Under the pieces are notes generated by a model that saw only the letters and a program-made list of their open reading frames with translations, ran no database searches and was not told where the DNA came from. The translations under genes and the position numbers were made by a program. Positions 1-5,439 of a stretch of DNA of 5,548 nt are shown piece by piece. The DNA lies in contig JACUTO010000104.1 of assembly GCA_014859755.1 (NCBI GenBank), forward strand, positions 1 to 5,548. Reading direction: 5' to 3'. Position 1 is the first letter of the stretch. The number at the start of each line of letters is the position of its first letter. This DNA comes from Candidatus Bathyarchaeota archaeon. GTDB taxonomy: Archaea; Thermoproteota; Bathyarchaeia; Bathyarchaeales; Bathyarchaeaceae.

Positions 1-35
1 CTCTTCAGCCAGAGTTTAAACGATTAGCATTGTTA

Positions 36-395
36 TCAAACAACTCTTCCGGCATGATTGATCTGTATAACAATGGGCGTTCCCGTGGCATGGACACTGC
101 TTGAAAGTTTCTCCAAACCAGAAACCAAACTATCGTCGTATATTCCGACTTGTCTTTCGCTAAGCTTTCCTTCGAGGGACACATAACTATGCTCAACTAT
201 GAGAAGACCTAGCGCCTTGGAACGCCGAACGTAATGCGTAACGAGGTTCTCCGTCACAGCGCCTTCGGTGGTAGCGAAACCAGTATGCATGGGAGACATA
301 ACAATACGATTTTTAAGTGTTAGTCCCTTCACTTTCAAGGGATCTAATAATCCAGCCAACACAAACATCCTCTTACAAGTTGTAAGCAAACACAT
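36..395 (-). pseudogene. N-terminal fragment of an old yellow enzyme family NADH:flavin oxidoreductase, probably a broken gene
   Basis: The 119 codons match the first third of the FMN-binding TIM barrel of OYE-type oxidoreductases (2,4-dienoyl-CoA reductase/NADH oxidase group). Recognisable parts are LLDPLKVKGLTLKNRIVMSPM near residues 16-36, the region GIYDDSLVSGLEKLSSSVHATG, and the IQINHAGR motif near residues 110-117, whose Gln and His contact flavin and substrate in the family. Family members are about 340 to 650 residues long, but here TGA follows two codons after HAGR, with TAA directly behind and another TAA soon after. Neither of the other two frames continues the family sequence in the last 35 nt of the window. 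I infer a truncated or decayed gene, although an assembly error at the window edge cannot be excluded. The start is uncertain. The ATG at 395 has GAAAGG 8 nt upstream; the ATG at 368 gives an N-terminus closer to the family. It lies 174 nt beyond pcc1 and is unlikely to belong to the superoperon by function. Confidence 0.7.
372..386. repeat. 15-bp odd-centred palindrome at the start of the oxidoreductase fragment
   Basis: The arms CTTACAA and TTGTAAG are perfectly complementary around one central base. If translation starts at the ATG at 368, the palindrome lies 3 nt upstream, in the leader, where it could be an operator. If translation starts at 395, it lies inside the coding sequence. A 7-bp arm can arise by chance in a window of this size, so function is only a suggestion. 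Confidence 0.35.
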
Positions 396-569
396 CCTAA
401 AAGCCTTTCAATAAGGCATGCGCGCACGCATTTAGACGTGTTTAAACTTCCCATGAAAAGCAGACAATAAAGCCAGCTATCAAAACCGAAACCTAACACC
501 GAAAACACGCCCTAGAACATATAGGGCGTAACCCACCCCTTTTCTTCGGTTAGGATAAGGTAAACAACG
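396..569. other. Spacer between pcc1 and the oxidoreductase fragment, no gene seen
   Basis: This 174-nt stretch has no convincing ORF on either strand. It holds the inverted repeat at 507-529 and a weaker GCCTT/AAGGC hairpin close to the start of the oxidoreductase fragment. In many archaea a prefoldin beta gene follows pcc1 at this place; nothing resembling it is here. T-rich stretches downstream of the hairpin on the minus strand fit the end of the superoperon transcript. Confidence 0.6.
507..529 (-). terminator. Perfect 8-bp inverted repeat downstream of pcc1, possible transcript-end hairpin
   Basis: The arms ACGCCCTA and TAGGGCGT pair perfectly around a 7-nt loop, starting about 41 nt beyond the pcc1 stop. 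On the minus strand the stem is followed by GTTTTC and further short T runs rather than by a continuous U tract. Archaeal termination relies mainly on U-rich stretches, so the hairpin could equally stabilise the 3' end against the exosome or serve as a protein-binding site. The structure is seen directly; its role is inferred. Confidence 0.35.
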
Positions 570-824
570 CTACGAGTATCCTTCTATTAACTTCAAGACG
601 TTAATTGCCATACTGGTTTGCCGTAGATAAGAGTTTATGGCGGCTCTTAGGGCGGAAGTGTCTCTCGCTTTAAAGTTCAGTGTTAAACTGTTTCCTTCAC
701 CCCTCATCTGAACTTTAGAACGGCGGGTTGACGGGGTTTTGGTTTCTGGTTGCAAGGCCTCCAGCACGACTTTCAACTGTTTTTCAGATGAGAAATTTAG
801 GCGGATGATAGCTTGAGCCTTCAT
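570..824 (-). CDS. pcc1: KEOPS complex subunit Pcc1
   Basis: Pcc1 is the small dimerising subunit of KEOPS, which makes the t6A modification at position 37 of ANN-decoding tRNAs together with Kae1, Bud32 and Cgi121. The protein has 84 residues from this start, typical of the family. It shows the N-terminal beta strand KAQAIIRLNFSSEKQLKVVLEALQPE (residues 2-27) and the conserved C-terminal segment ARDTSALRAAINSYLR (53-68), where the Pcc1/CTAG fold has its signature D-x-x-A-L-R-A-x-x-N-S. I chose the ATG at 824 because it forms an ATGA overlap with the Brix stop codon and because homologues begin near this point. An ATG at 839 would add five residues (MGSPP) and a 19-nt overlap. Neither has an ideally spaced SD motif: AAAGGTGG lies only 1 nt before the upstream ATG. 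The stop is TAG. It is the last superoperon gene in the window. Confidence 0.88.
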   Translation of the reverse strand: MKAQAIIRLNFSSEKQLKVVLEALQPETKTPSTRRSKVQMRGEGNSLTLNFKARDTSALRAAINSYLRQTSMAINVLKLIEGYS

Positions 825-1372
825 AGGGGGACTTCCCATACCACCTTTGATAGAGTAATTCGAGGACCTATTTCAACCATTTGTGGAATGAACATAAACG
901 TGATTTGGGTGCACTGTGAAGCGTCAAGTGAAACGTGCATCGAAGCCTGATACTTTGTGGCGGCTTCATCTATTGGCAACCTTGGTAAATTGAAGAAATC
1001 TGACAACTGCTCTGTGATTCTTATGGTTTCGGTAGGATTTTCCGGCTCCGTGGTCACCACGAGGGATCGAACCTGCTTTGTCTTCGCCTCAAATTCTCTT
1101 CGAAGCCTAACGCCAGCGACATACATTAACGGAGGAACCGAAATTAAGCCAGTTTGTTCTATCCGAAAAAGCTTGATTTTTCCAGGTCCTGCTTTCCATC
1201 GGTCAATGACAACTATTCGGTTCGCGTTTAGTTCAACAGCCCTCTCAGCTATCCCATCTAGATTCAGTTTGCCTCGGTTGATTCGGACAATGTTTGGAAC
1301 GGAGCGGACGAAATCGTGACAAAGTGTCCTTATTCTTCTCGTTGGCCTCCGGGAGGTGGTTAACAGTATCAC
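821..1372 (-). CDS. Archaeal Brix/IMP4-domain ribosome biogenesis protein
   Basis: This is a stand-alone Brix domain protein of 183 residues, the usual archaeal size. Eukaryotic relatives (Imp4, Rpf1, Rpf2, Brx1, Ssf1) act in pre-rRNA processing and subunit assembly, and the archaeal form is expected to bind rRNA. Family features are the N-terminal LLTTSRRPTRRIRTLCHDF (residues 3-21), VRINRGKLNLDGIAERA (29-45), RIVVIDRWKAGPGKIKLF (52-69) and the C-terminal EIGPRITLSKVVWEV (167-181), the typical closing GPR strand. The start codon is GTG, supported by GGTGG 8 nt upstream. A CCACC stretch at codons 5-7 can pair with this SD motif. A 63-nt spacer separates it from rpl37ae, the second longest gap in the operon, and it overlaps pcc1 by 4 nt if Pcc1 starts at its inner ATG. 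In many archaea rpoP sits directly upstream; it is missing here. Confidence 0.9.
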   Translation of the reverse strand: MILLTTSRRPTRRIRTLCHDFVRSVPNIVRINRGKLNLDGIAERAVELNANRIVVIDRWKAGPGKIKLFRIEQTGLISVPPLMYVAGVRLRREFEAKTKQVRSLVVTTEPENPTETIRITEQLSDFFNLPRLPIDEAATKYQASMHVSLDASQCTQITFMFIPQMVEIGPRITLSKVVWEVPL

Positions 1373-1378
1373 TTATCT

Positions 1379-1385
1379 ATCCACC
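1379..1385 (-). promoter_or_regulatory. Shine-Dalgarno site of the Brix gene
   Basis: GGTGGAT on the minus strand leaves 8 nt between GGTGG and the GTG start at 1372, which supports that non-ATG start. The complementary CCACC lies 21 nt downstream, inside the coding sequence at 1355-1359, so the site could be partly masked. Confidence 0.6.
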
Positions 1386-1409
1386 GTTTCAGGAGCGCGT
1401 GCATAAACT

Positions 1410-1422
1410 GTGAAACTTTCAC
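1410..1422. repeat. 13-bp odd-centred palindrome between rpl37ae and the Brix gene
   Basis: GTGAAA and TTTCAC flank one central base, in the only spacer of the distal half of the operon, about 40 nt before the Brix start. As RNA it would give a 5-bp stem with a 3-nt loop. It could be a weak processing or attenuation element or a regulator site, but a 6-bp arm is also common by chance. Confidence 0.3.
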
Positions 1423-1435
1423 TTTTCTCTTCTAC

Positions 1436-1717
1436 TCAAGCTTCTGGAGCAGGTAAACTCTTTACCGCGCGTTTAGCCACAACCCCAAGTTTCGTGACTG
1501 GGGTGTATGCGCCGCCCGTGAAGGTGAGGCCACATTTTCTGCAATTCCAAACGCCCACGCTTTCTCGTCGAATTGACTCAGAGCCGCATTGGGGACATTT
1601 GTGGACTCTCTTTGTCTCCGAAAGGACCTTGATGTAGCGTTTTCTCACTGTTGAGCCGTAGCGTGCTCCGAGTCCTCTTGTCATACCAACCTTCTTTGTT
1701 TTTCTTCTGCGAACCAT
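1436..1717 (-). CDS. rpl37ae: 50S ribosomal protein L37Ae (eL43)
   Basis: This small, basic, zinc-binding protein of the large ribosomal subunit has 93 residues. The N-terminal KKVGMTRGLGARYGSTVRKR (residues 9-28) is the family's rRNA-binding part. A treble-clef style zinc ribbon follows, with Cys41-x-x-Cys44 and Cys59-x-x-Cys62, and then the segment GLTFTGGAYTPVT, typical of eL43. All four zinc ligands are present. The ATG at 1717 shares one base with the TGA of rrp42 (TGATG), and GGTG lies 8 nt upstream. In the archaeal superoperon this gene normally follows rrp42, as here, and often precedes rpoP, which is absent. Confidence 0.96.
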   Translation of the reverse strand: MVRRRKTKKVGMTRGLGARYGSTVRKRYIKVLSETKRVHKCPQCGSESIRRESVGVWNCRKCGLTFTGGAYTPVTKLGVVAKRAVKSLPAPEA

Positions 1718-2517
1718 CAGCCTTTCACCAAGATTTTCCGTAACTCTTCAGTCTTTTCTCGGGCTATCTTAGCGGCTTCCAAGATTTGTTGTGTAGTAAG
1801 GTAACCATAGCCACCTTTTTGTATGGCGCAAATTTTTCCGTCTTTATCCAGAGTCATCGTGAGTCTAGCGTCCATGACTTGTTCTTCCTCAAGCCAGGGG
1901 TCCAGTATAAGCTTGTCATTTATCTTGGCGAAAGTAACGGCTATCGGGTGGTTTCTGATTGGAAGCGGGGTGTAGCCTGGCTTTATCTTTATTTCTCCCC
2001 CCTCGAGTTCATAGTTAAACATCTTTGTGTTGAGCAAGGCAGCTAGGGCTGCCATAGCTGAGGCGTCTATGAGATTTCCGTCGTGGTTGAGAACGTAAAC
2101 GTCGATGAAAACTATGAAAACTTTCTTTCCCGGCTCAACGCATAGCTTTTCTAGTTCAATGGCTTTTGACTCTCGTATGCCTCTGTCAACGACTCGGGCT
2201 AGTTCTACTGCGTTCTCGTTGGGTGGTCCCGGTTCAAAGGTGGGGGACGCCAAGGGCACGAGTTCAGCGTTAACGGTGAGGACGCCGTCGTTGGGTACAT
2301 CTGAAAAAGGCTGGCCGGTCTCGATTTTTATTCCAGCCATCACTTCGGTTTTGCCTAGACGCACACGAGCGGAACCCTCGGCGCGTTCAATAATTCCCAC
2401 TTCAACTTGAATTTCACGATAATCGGTTAATCCTCGTCCGTCTAGTCTCTTTCCGCTGGAAACGAGTTCAGCGATTCTTTTTTGCTTGACTCGTACAACT
2501 ATGGGTGGGGGTGTCAT
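1717..2517 (-). CDS. rrp42: Exosome complex subunit Rrp42
   Basis: Rrp42 is the non-catalytic RNase PH-fold partner of Rrp41. Three Rrp41-Rrp42 dimers form the hexameric ring of the archaeal exosome. The length, 266 residues, is close to the family's usual 260-275. Visible features are KRLDGRGLTDYREIQVEVGI (residues 23-42), TVNAELVPLASPTFEPGPPNENAVELARVVDRGIRES (81-117) with arginines likely to face the RNA, the core strand VFIVFIDVYVLNHDGNLIDASAMAALAAL (133-161), and the C-terminal helix EAAKIAREKTEELRKIL. At the site of the catalytic aspartate pair of Rrp41 it reads EEEQVMDAR (210-218), with Glu in place of the first Asp, which fits an inactive paralogue; this alignment was done by eye. The ATG at 2517 overlaps the rrp41 stop by 4 nt (ATGA), and AAGGAGG ends 10 nt upstream, within the end of rrp41. 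Confidence 0.96.
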   Translation of the reverse strand: MTPPPIVVRVKQKRIAELVSSGKRLDGRGLTDYREIQVEVGIIERAEGSARVRLGKTEVMAGIKIETGQPFSDVPNDGVLTVNAELVPLASPTFEPGPPNENAVELARVVDRGIRESKAIELEKLCVEPGKKVFIVFIDVYVLNHDGNLIDASAMAALAALLNTKMFNYELEGGEIKIKPGYTPLPIRNHPIAVTFAKINDKLILDPWLEEEQVMDARLTMTLDKDGKICAIQKGGYGYLTTQQILEAAKIAREKTEELRKILVKG

Positions 2518-3290
2518 TCGTCCACAGCCTCCTTAACAGCAACATACTTTGATTTCAAAGCCTCTTTTTGAAGCGCGTATAGTTGTTTGCAGCCGTCGAG
2601 GGCGAGGTTAACGGCTTTCTCAAACTCTTCGATCGTTAAACTTCCATCCATCTGAAGCAAGGTTACAGCGTTTAAGTTAGGCATCAAGGCTAGAGGCACA
2701 TCCGCCTCACCTGCCTTATCTTCTACATCCATGAGATCAAGCACCAGATGGCCATCCACTTTTCCAGCTGCGCACGCCGCAACTAAATCGCGCATGGGAA
2801 TCCCAGCGTCAGCTAACGCGAGGGAAGCGGTAGTGATGCCCGCGCATCTCGTTCCGCCGTCCGCTTGTAAGACCTCGATGAAAATGTCAATGGATGTTCG
2901 TGGGTAGTATTCGACGAAGATGGATGGCTCTAGAGCTTCTCGAATCACCTTGGAGAGTTCTACTTCCCTTCTCGATGGGGCTGGTGACTTTCTTTCATCA
3001 ACTGAAAACGGCGCCATGTGGTAGCGACAACGAAGCACAGCGCGATCTGGTTGGGCTAGATGCCTCGGATGTACCTCCTTAGGTCCGTAGACCGCGGCGA
3101 GAATCTTGTTCTTTCCCTGTTCGATGTAAGCGGAACCGTCAGCGTTACCGAGAACACCCACCTCAATTTTTACGGGTCTTAACTCATTTAATTTTCTTCC
3201 ATCTAGCCTCATATCATCTTTGTCAATCAATTTTTCAGGTTTTTTCTGAAGCACGTTCAATCTCTTCTTTTCAGTTTTTCTTTTTGGCAT
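2514..3290 (-). CDS. rrp41: Exosome complex catalytic subunit Rrp41
   Basis: Rrp41 is the phosphorolytic 3'-5' exoribonuclease subunit of the archaeal exosome; it also adds A-rich tails when nucleoside diphosphates are in excess. The protein has 258 residues from this start. The RNase PH fold shows RLDGRKLNELRPVKIEVGVL (28-47), YHMAPFS (90-96), the arginine pair 107/108 near the RNA path, GGTRCAGIT (145-153), and Asp191 and Asp197 in EDKAGEAD, spaced six apart like the known metal and phosphate site aspartates. A lysine-rich N-terminal stretch (residues 2-20) precedes the core. I chose the ATG at 3290: SD AAGGTG stands 6 nt upstream, while the longest frame would begin at a GTG (3299) that is itself part of that SD. 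The gene overlaps rrp4 by 20 nt and rrp42 by 4 nt, indicating tight coupling of ring and cap subunits. Confidence 0.96.
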   Translation of the reverse strand: MPKRKTEKKRLNVLQKKPEKLIDKDDMRLDGRKLNELRPVKIEVGVLGNADGSAYIEQGKNKILAAVYGPKEVHPRHLAQPDRAVLRCRYHMAPFSVDERKSPAPSRREVELSKVIREALEPSIFVEYYPRTSIDIFIEVLQADGGTRCAGITTASLALADAGIPMRDLVAACAAGKVDGHLVLDLMDVEDKAGEADVPLALMPNLNAVTLLQMDGSLTIEEFEKAVNLALDGCKQLYALQKEALKSKYVAVKEAVDE

Positions 3291-3984
3291 GTTCAACACC
3301 TTCCTTTTCCTTTTTGAGCATTTCAGTTACACGATCTGTCAATCCACTCGTATGCGATTCTTCTTCAATTTTGTGAAGAGCCATAACAGCAAGTCGTTCA
3401 TCTTCAGGAGTCTTGCCGCTAATAAGAATCAATCCATTTTGGCCAATAGTAATTTGACATCCTGTTTCCCTTTTTATCATGCTTACCATCGAGCCCTTTC
3501 TCCCGATAACCCGTGGAATCTTTGTAGCGGTGATTTCAACGAGTTGTCCCCGCATAATCTTTCCAAGACCGGGTTCACGGACAGTTAACAGAGGGTCGCG
3601 GGTTCTGTCGTAGGCAACTACCTGTGCTATGATTAGATCGCCTACGTCGAAGATGGATGGTAAATCGCTTGTTTGGGGCTTAAATGGGCGATCTACGACG
3701 TCGGATGCTCGAAGCATCGCAAAATATGGAGCGTTGATGTCCACGATCCAGCCGCCTGTGGTCACTTCGACGACTTTTCCAATAACAGTATCTCCGACGT
3801 AAGGAACGTAAAACGCCTTCAGGGCAACGACATGAACCTTTCGAGCTTCGTAATCAACGAGTCCAACCCGGCTAGCATAGATTTTGCCATCGTCTTTGTA
3901 AGTATTATCGCCGGCTACGTAATCGTCTTCGGCAAGGAGGTCGCCAGGAGTTACAAGCTGTCTCTTCTCATAGAAAAGGGGCAT
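3271..3984 (-). CDS. rrp4: Exosome complex RNA-binding cap subunit Rrp4
   Basis: Rrp4 forms, alone or mixed with Csl4, the trimeric cap over the Rrp41-Rrp42 ring, binding RNA and guiding it into the chamber; it prefers A-rich RNA. The 237 residues show three domains: an N-terminal beta domain (about 1-60, with VTPGDLLAEDDYVAGDNTY), an S1 domain (about 63-138, with GDTVIGKVVEVTTGGWIVDI), and a KH domain (about 145-215) with the GxxG loop Gly-Arg-Lys-Gly at 161-164. The tail is charged and ends in HAKKKN. The ATG at 3984 is preceded by a near-perfect SD, GAGGTGATG, with 7 nt spacing. The upstream spacer to SBDS is 30 nt, the only gap between genes in the proximal half of the operon, and this is the strongest SD of the block. 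Independent initiation here is therefore likely. Confidence 0.96.
   Translation of the reverse strand: MPLFYEKRQLVTPGDLLAEDDYVAGDNTYKDDGKIYASRVGLVDYEARKVHVVALKAFYVPYVGDTVIGKVVEVTTGGWIVDINAPYFAMLRASDVVDRPFKPQTSDLPSIFDVGDLIIAQVVAYDRTRDPLLTVREPGLGKIMRGQLVEITATKIPRVIGRKGSMVSMIKRETGCQITIGQNGLILISGKTPEDERLAVMALHKIEEESHTSGLTDRVTEMLKKEKEGVEHAKKKN
3297..3304 (-). promoter_or_regulatory. Shine-Dalgarno site deciding the rrp41 start
   Basis: GGAAGGTG on the minus strand leaves 6 nt before the ATG at 3290. The last three bases are the GTG that a longest-ORF caller would take as the start. It lies inside the last codons of rrp4, so ribosomes finishing Rrp4 would be close to it. Confidence 0.7.
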
Positions 3985-3988
3985 TATT

Positions 3989-3997
3989 CATCACCTC
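3989..3997 (-). promoter_or_regulatory. Strong Shine-Dalgarno site of rrp4
   Basis: GAGGTGATG closely matches the archaeal 16S-complementary consensus AGGAGGTGATC and lies 7 nt before the rrp4 ATG. It follows the SBDS stop by about 17 nt, so rrp4 does not need overlap with SBDS for translation. Confidence 0.75.
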
Positions 3998-4014
3998 GAA
4001 CATGAAAGTCTTAT

Positions 4015-4701
4015 CTAAACCCTTTTTGCTTCAAGATTACCTCGAGTTATTTTTCCCAATTTTTCCAAGAAGGGCCCGTAAAGCCCAGCTGGCATTTCTA
4101 CGGTTGCGGACCACGACCCGTCAGCTTGCCACTGTTCCCGTTTTATCACGCCTAAGCCTTTAACGGTTCCGTAAACTTTACTTGCATACTCTGGTGGTAT
4201 GCGTACAGCTACGGAAACTTGTTCCATTTTAAGGGGTAAAATCGGACGTAAAAGCTTTATGATCTCTCTTGTTTGTTCTTCAACGTCTCTGAAGGGGTCT
4301 ATTGAGAAGTGAATTTGCTTCATCGCGTGTTCTATGCGCATGGGAGGGTGTGGAAGATCCGTTTTCGGATCAACGCATTGACGAGATATGAAGGAAATGA
4401 TTTGTCTTCTTTTATCTTCAACTAGTTGTTTCCGCTGTTCCGTGGTTAACTGCAGCGTACCCTTCTTGAGGATAACGCTGGCTATTTTGATGGGATTCGT
4501 GGTTCCGAAGACTTCCTGCAGTTTGTCTTCTGACACCCTCAGCCCTTTCCCGGCATCGGTGAAAATGGTGTCGGTGACCAAAAGTTCGGAAATGGATGTG
4601 GTTTTTCCGAGCCTATATGAAAAGGCTAGTTGAGGCTTGACTAAGATCTCGAAGTGTTCTCCATCATGGGTCATGCGCGCAACGGTGTAGCGTTCGCTCA
4701 T
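4015..4701 (-). CDS. Ribosome maturation protein SBDS (Sdo1 homologue)
   Basis: SBDS proteins in eukaryotes release eIF6 from the 60S subunit with the GTPase EFL1, and the archaeal form is thought to act in large-subunit maturation. The 228 residues match the usual archaeal length and its three domains: N-terminal FYSH (about 1-85) with FTDAGKGLRVSEDKL and FGTTNP; a central helical domain (about 88-155) with KKGTLQLTTEQRKQLVEDKR, then PHPPMRIEHAM (117-127); and a C-terminal ferredoxin-like domain (about 156-228) with REQWQADGSW (188-197) and PAGL. The ATG at 4701 overlaps the psmA stop by 4 nt (ATGA). The nearby SD candidates, GTGG and GAGGG, are only moderate, so translation probably depends on coupling to psmA. 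The stop is TAG. Its constant place next to exosome genes in archaea suggests a link between RNA surveillance and ribosome assembly, though that link is an inference from context. Confidence 0.96.
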   Translation of the reverse strand: MSERYTVARMTHDGEHFEILVKPQLAFSYRLGKTTSISELLVTDTIFTDAGKGLRVSEDKLQEVFGTTNPIKIASVILKKGTLQLTTEQRKQLVEDKRRQIISFISRQCVDPKTDLPHPPMRIEHAMKQIHFSIDPFRDVEEQTREIIKLLRPILPLKMEQVSVAVRIPPEYASKVYGTVKGLGVIKREQWQADGSWSATVEMPAGLYGPFLEKLGKITRGNLEAKRV

Positions 4702-5435
4702 GAAGTTCCACTGCCCTCAAGCCCTCTCTGGTAGGTCTCAATTTCCTTGTCGGTGAGCATTCTGAGCGTTTTTGTCGCAGACGGAATAACGCCTATTTTG
4801 ACTCTCTTAGGCTCTCCTCTCGCTTCAAGAGCCTTGGTAAGGCATTTGACGGCAAGTTTGATTGATTCATCGAGGTTCGTGTCCTCGCGATATTCCTCCT
4901 TCAAAATGCCTTCAACTGTTTCTCGGCCTATGCCCACGGCTACGGCCTTGTAGCCTCTGTAGGAGCCGCTCGGGTCAGTTGCGAATATTCGGTTTCCAGT
5001 TTTGTCAACTCCACCGAAGATAATTGATACTCCGAAGGGTCTTACTCCTGCGTGTTGGGTATATAGTTGTTTTATGTCTCCAACGCGTTTTGTAATGATT
5101 TCGACATCGATGGCTTCGTCATACATTAGTCGATTGCTCTGGGAGTAAATCCGAGCTTGGTCGATGAGTATGCGAGCGTCGGATCCCAAGCCAACGACCG
5201 CTGCTCCAAGATGGTCGTCTACCTCGTATAGCTTCCAAGTAAAATTTGTGTCCTGCAGTCTTGTTTCAATTTTTTCTTCCGCCCCCAAAACAACCCCCTC
5301 GGAGCAAGCTATTCCTAAGATTGTTGCCCCGCGGTTCACCGTTTCGAGGGCGTATTCAACCTGGAAGAGGCGTCCATCTGGGGAAAACACGGTAATGGCT
5401 CGATCGTAAGCCCCAGGTGCCGCAAATACAGACAA
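4698..5435 (-). CDS. psmA: 20S proteasome alpha subunit
   Basis: The alpha subunit forms the outer seven-membered rings of the archaeal 20S proteasome and gates substrate entry; the proteolytic beta subunit is not in this window. With the TTG start at 5435 the protein has 245 residues and begins MSVFAAPGAYDRAITVFSP, matching archaeal homologues. The alpha-type signature YDRAITVFSPDGRLFQVEYA occupies residues 10-29, and Lys68 in FTWKLYEVDD lines up by eye with the lysine that receives the HbYX tail of PAN/AAA ATPases. The longest frame starts at GTG 5444, but that GTG lies inside the SD motif GAGGTGAT, which sits 6 nt before the TTG; I therefore prefer TTG. It is the first superoperon gene visible in the window; in other archaea RNase P genes may lie upstream. 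It overlaps SBDS by 4 nt. Confidence 0.95.
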   Translation of the reverse strand: MSVFAAPGAYDRAITVFSPDGRLFQVEYALETVNRGATILGIACSEGVVLGAEEKIETRLQDTNFTWKLYEVDDHLGAAVVGLGSDARILIDQARIYSQSNRLMYDEAIDVEIITKRVGDIKQLYTQHAGVRPFGVSIIFGGVDKTGNRIFATDPSGSYRGYKAVAVGIGRETVEGILKEEYREDTNLDESIKLAVKCLTKALEARGEPKRVKIGVIPSATKTLRMLTDKEIETYQRGLEGSGTS

Positions 5436-5439
5436 ATCT

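Noticed and set aside
5..196. Minus-strand 63-codon open frame at the left end
   Set aside because: It overlaps the oxidoreductase fragment in another frame, shows no family similarity, and does not continue the OYE sequence after HAGR.
957..1319. Plus-strand ORF of 120 codons opposite the Brix gene
   Set aside because: It is the antisense shadow of a clear Brix domain protein, with no recognisable motif and no SD-supported start that I can defend.
3985..3997. Box C-like GTGATGA before rrp4, as in a C/D box sRNA
   Set aside because: The bases are explained by the SD motif of rrp4, and I see no matching box D at the right distance in the 30-nt spacer.
3673..4005. Plus-strand ORF of 110 codons opposite rrp4
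   Set aside because: It lies antisense to a well-conserved S1/KH protein and its translation resembles no family.
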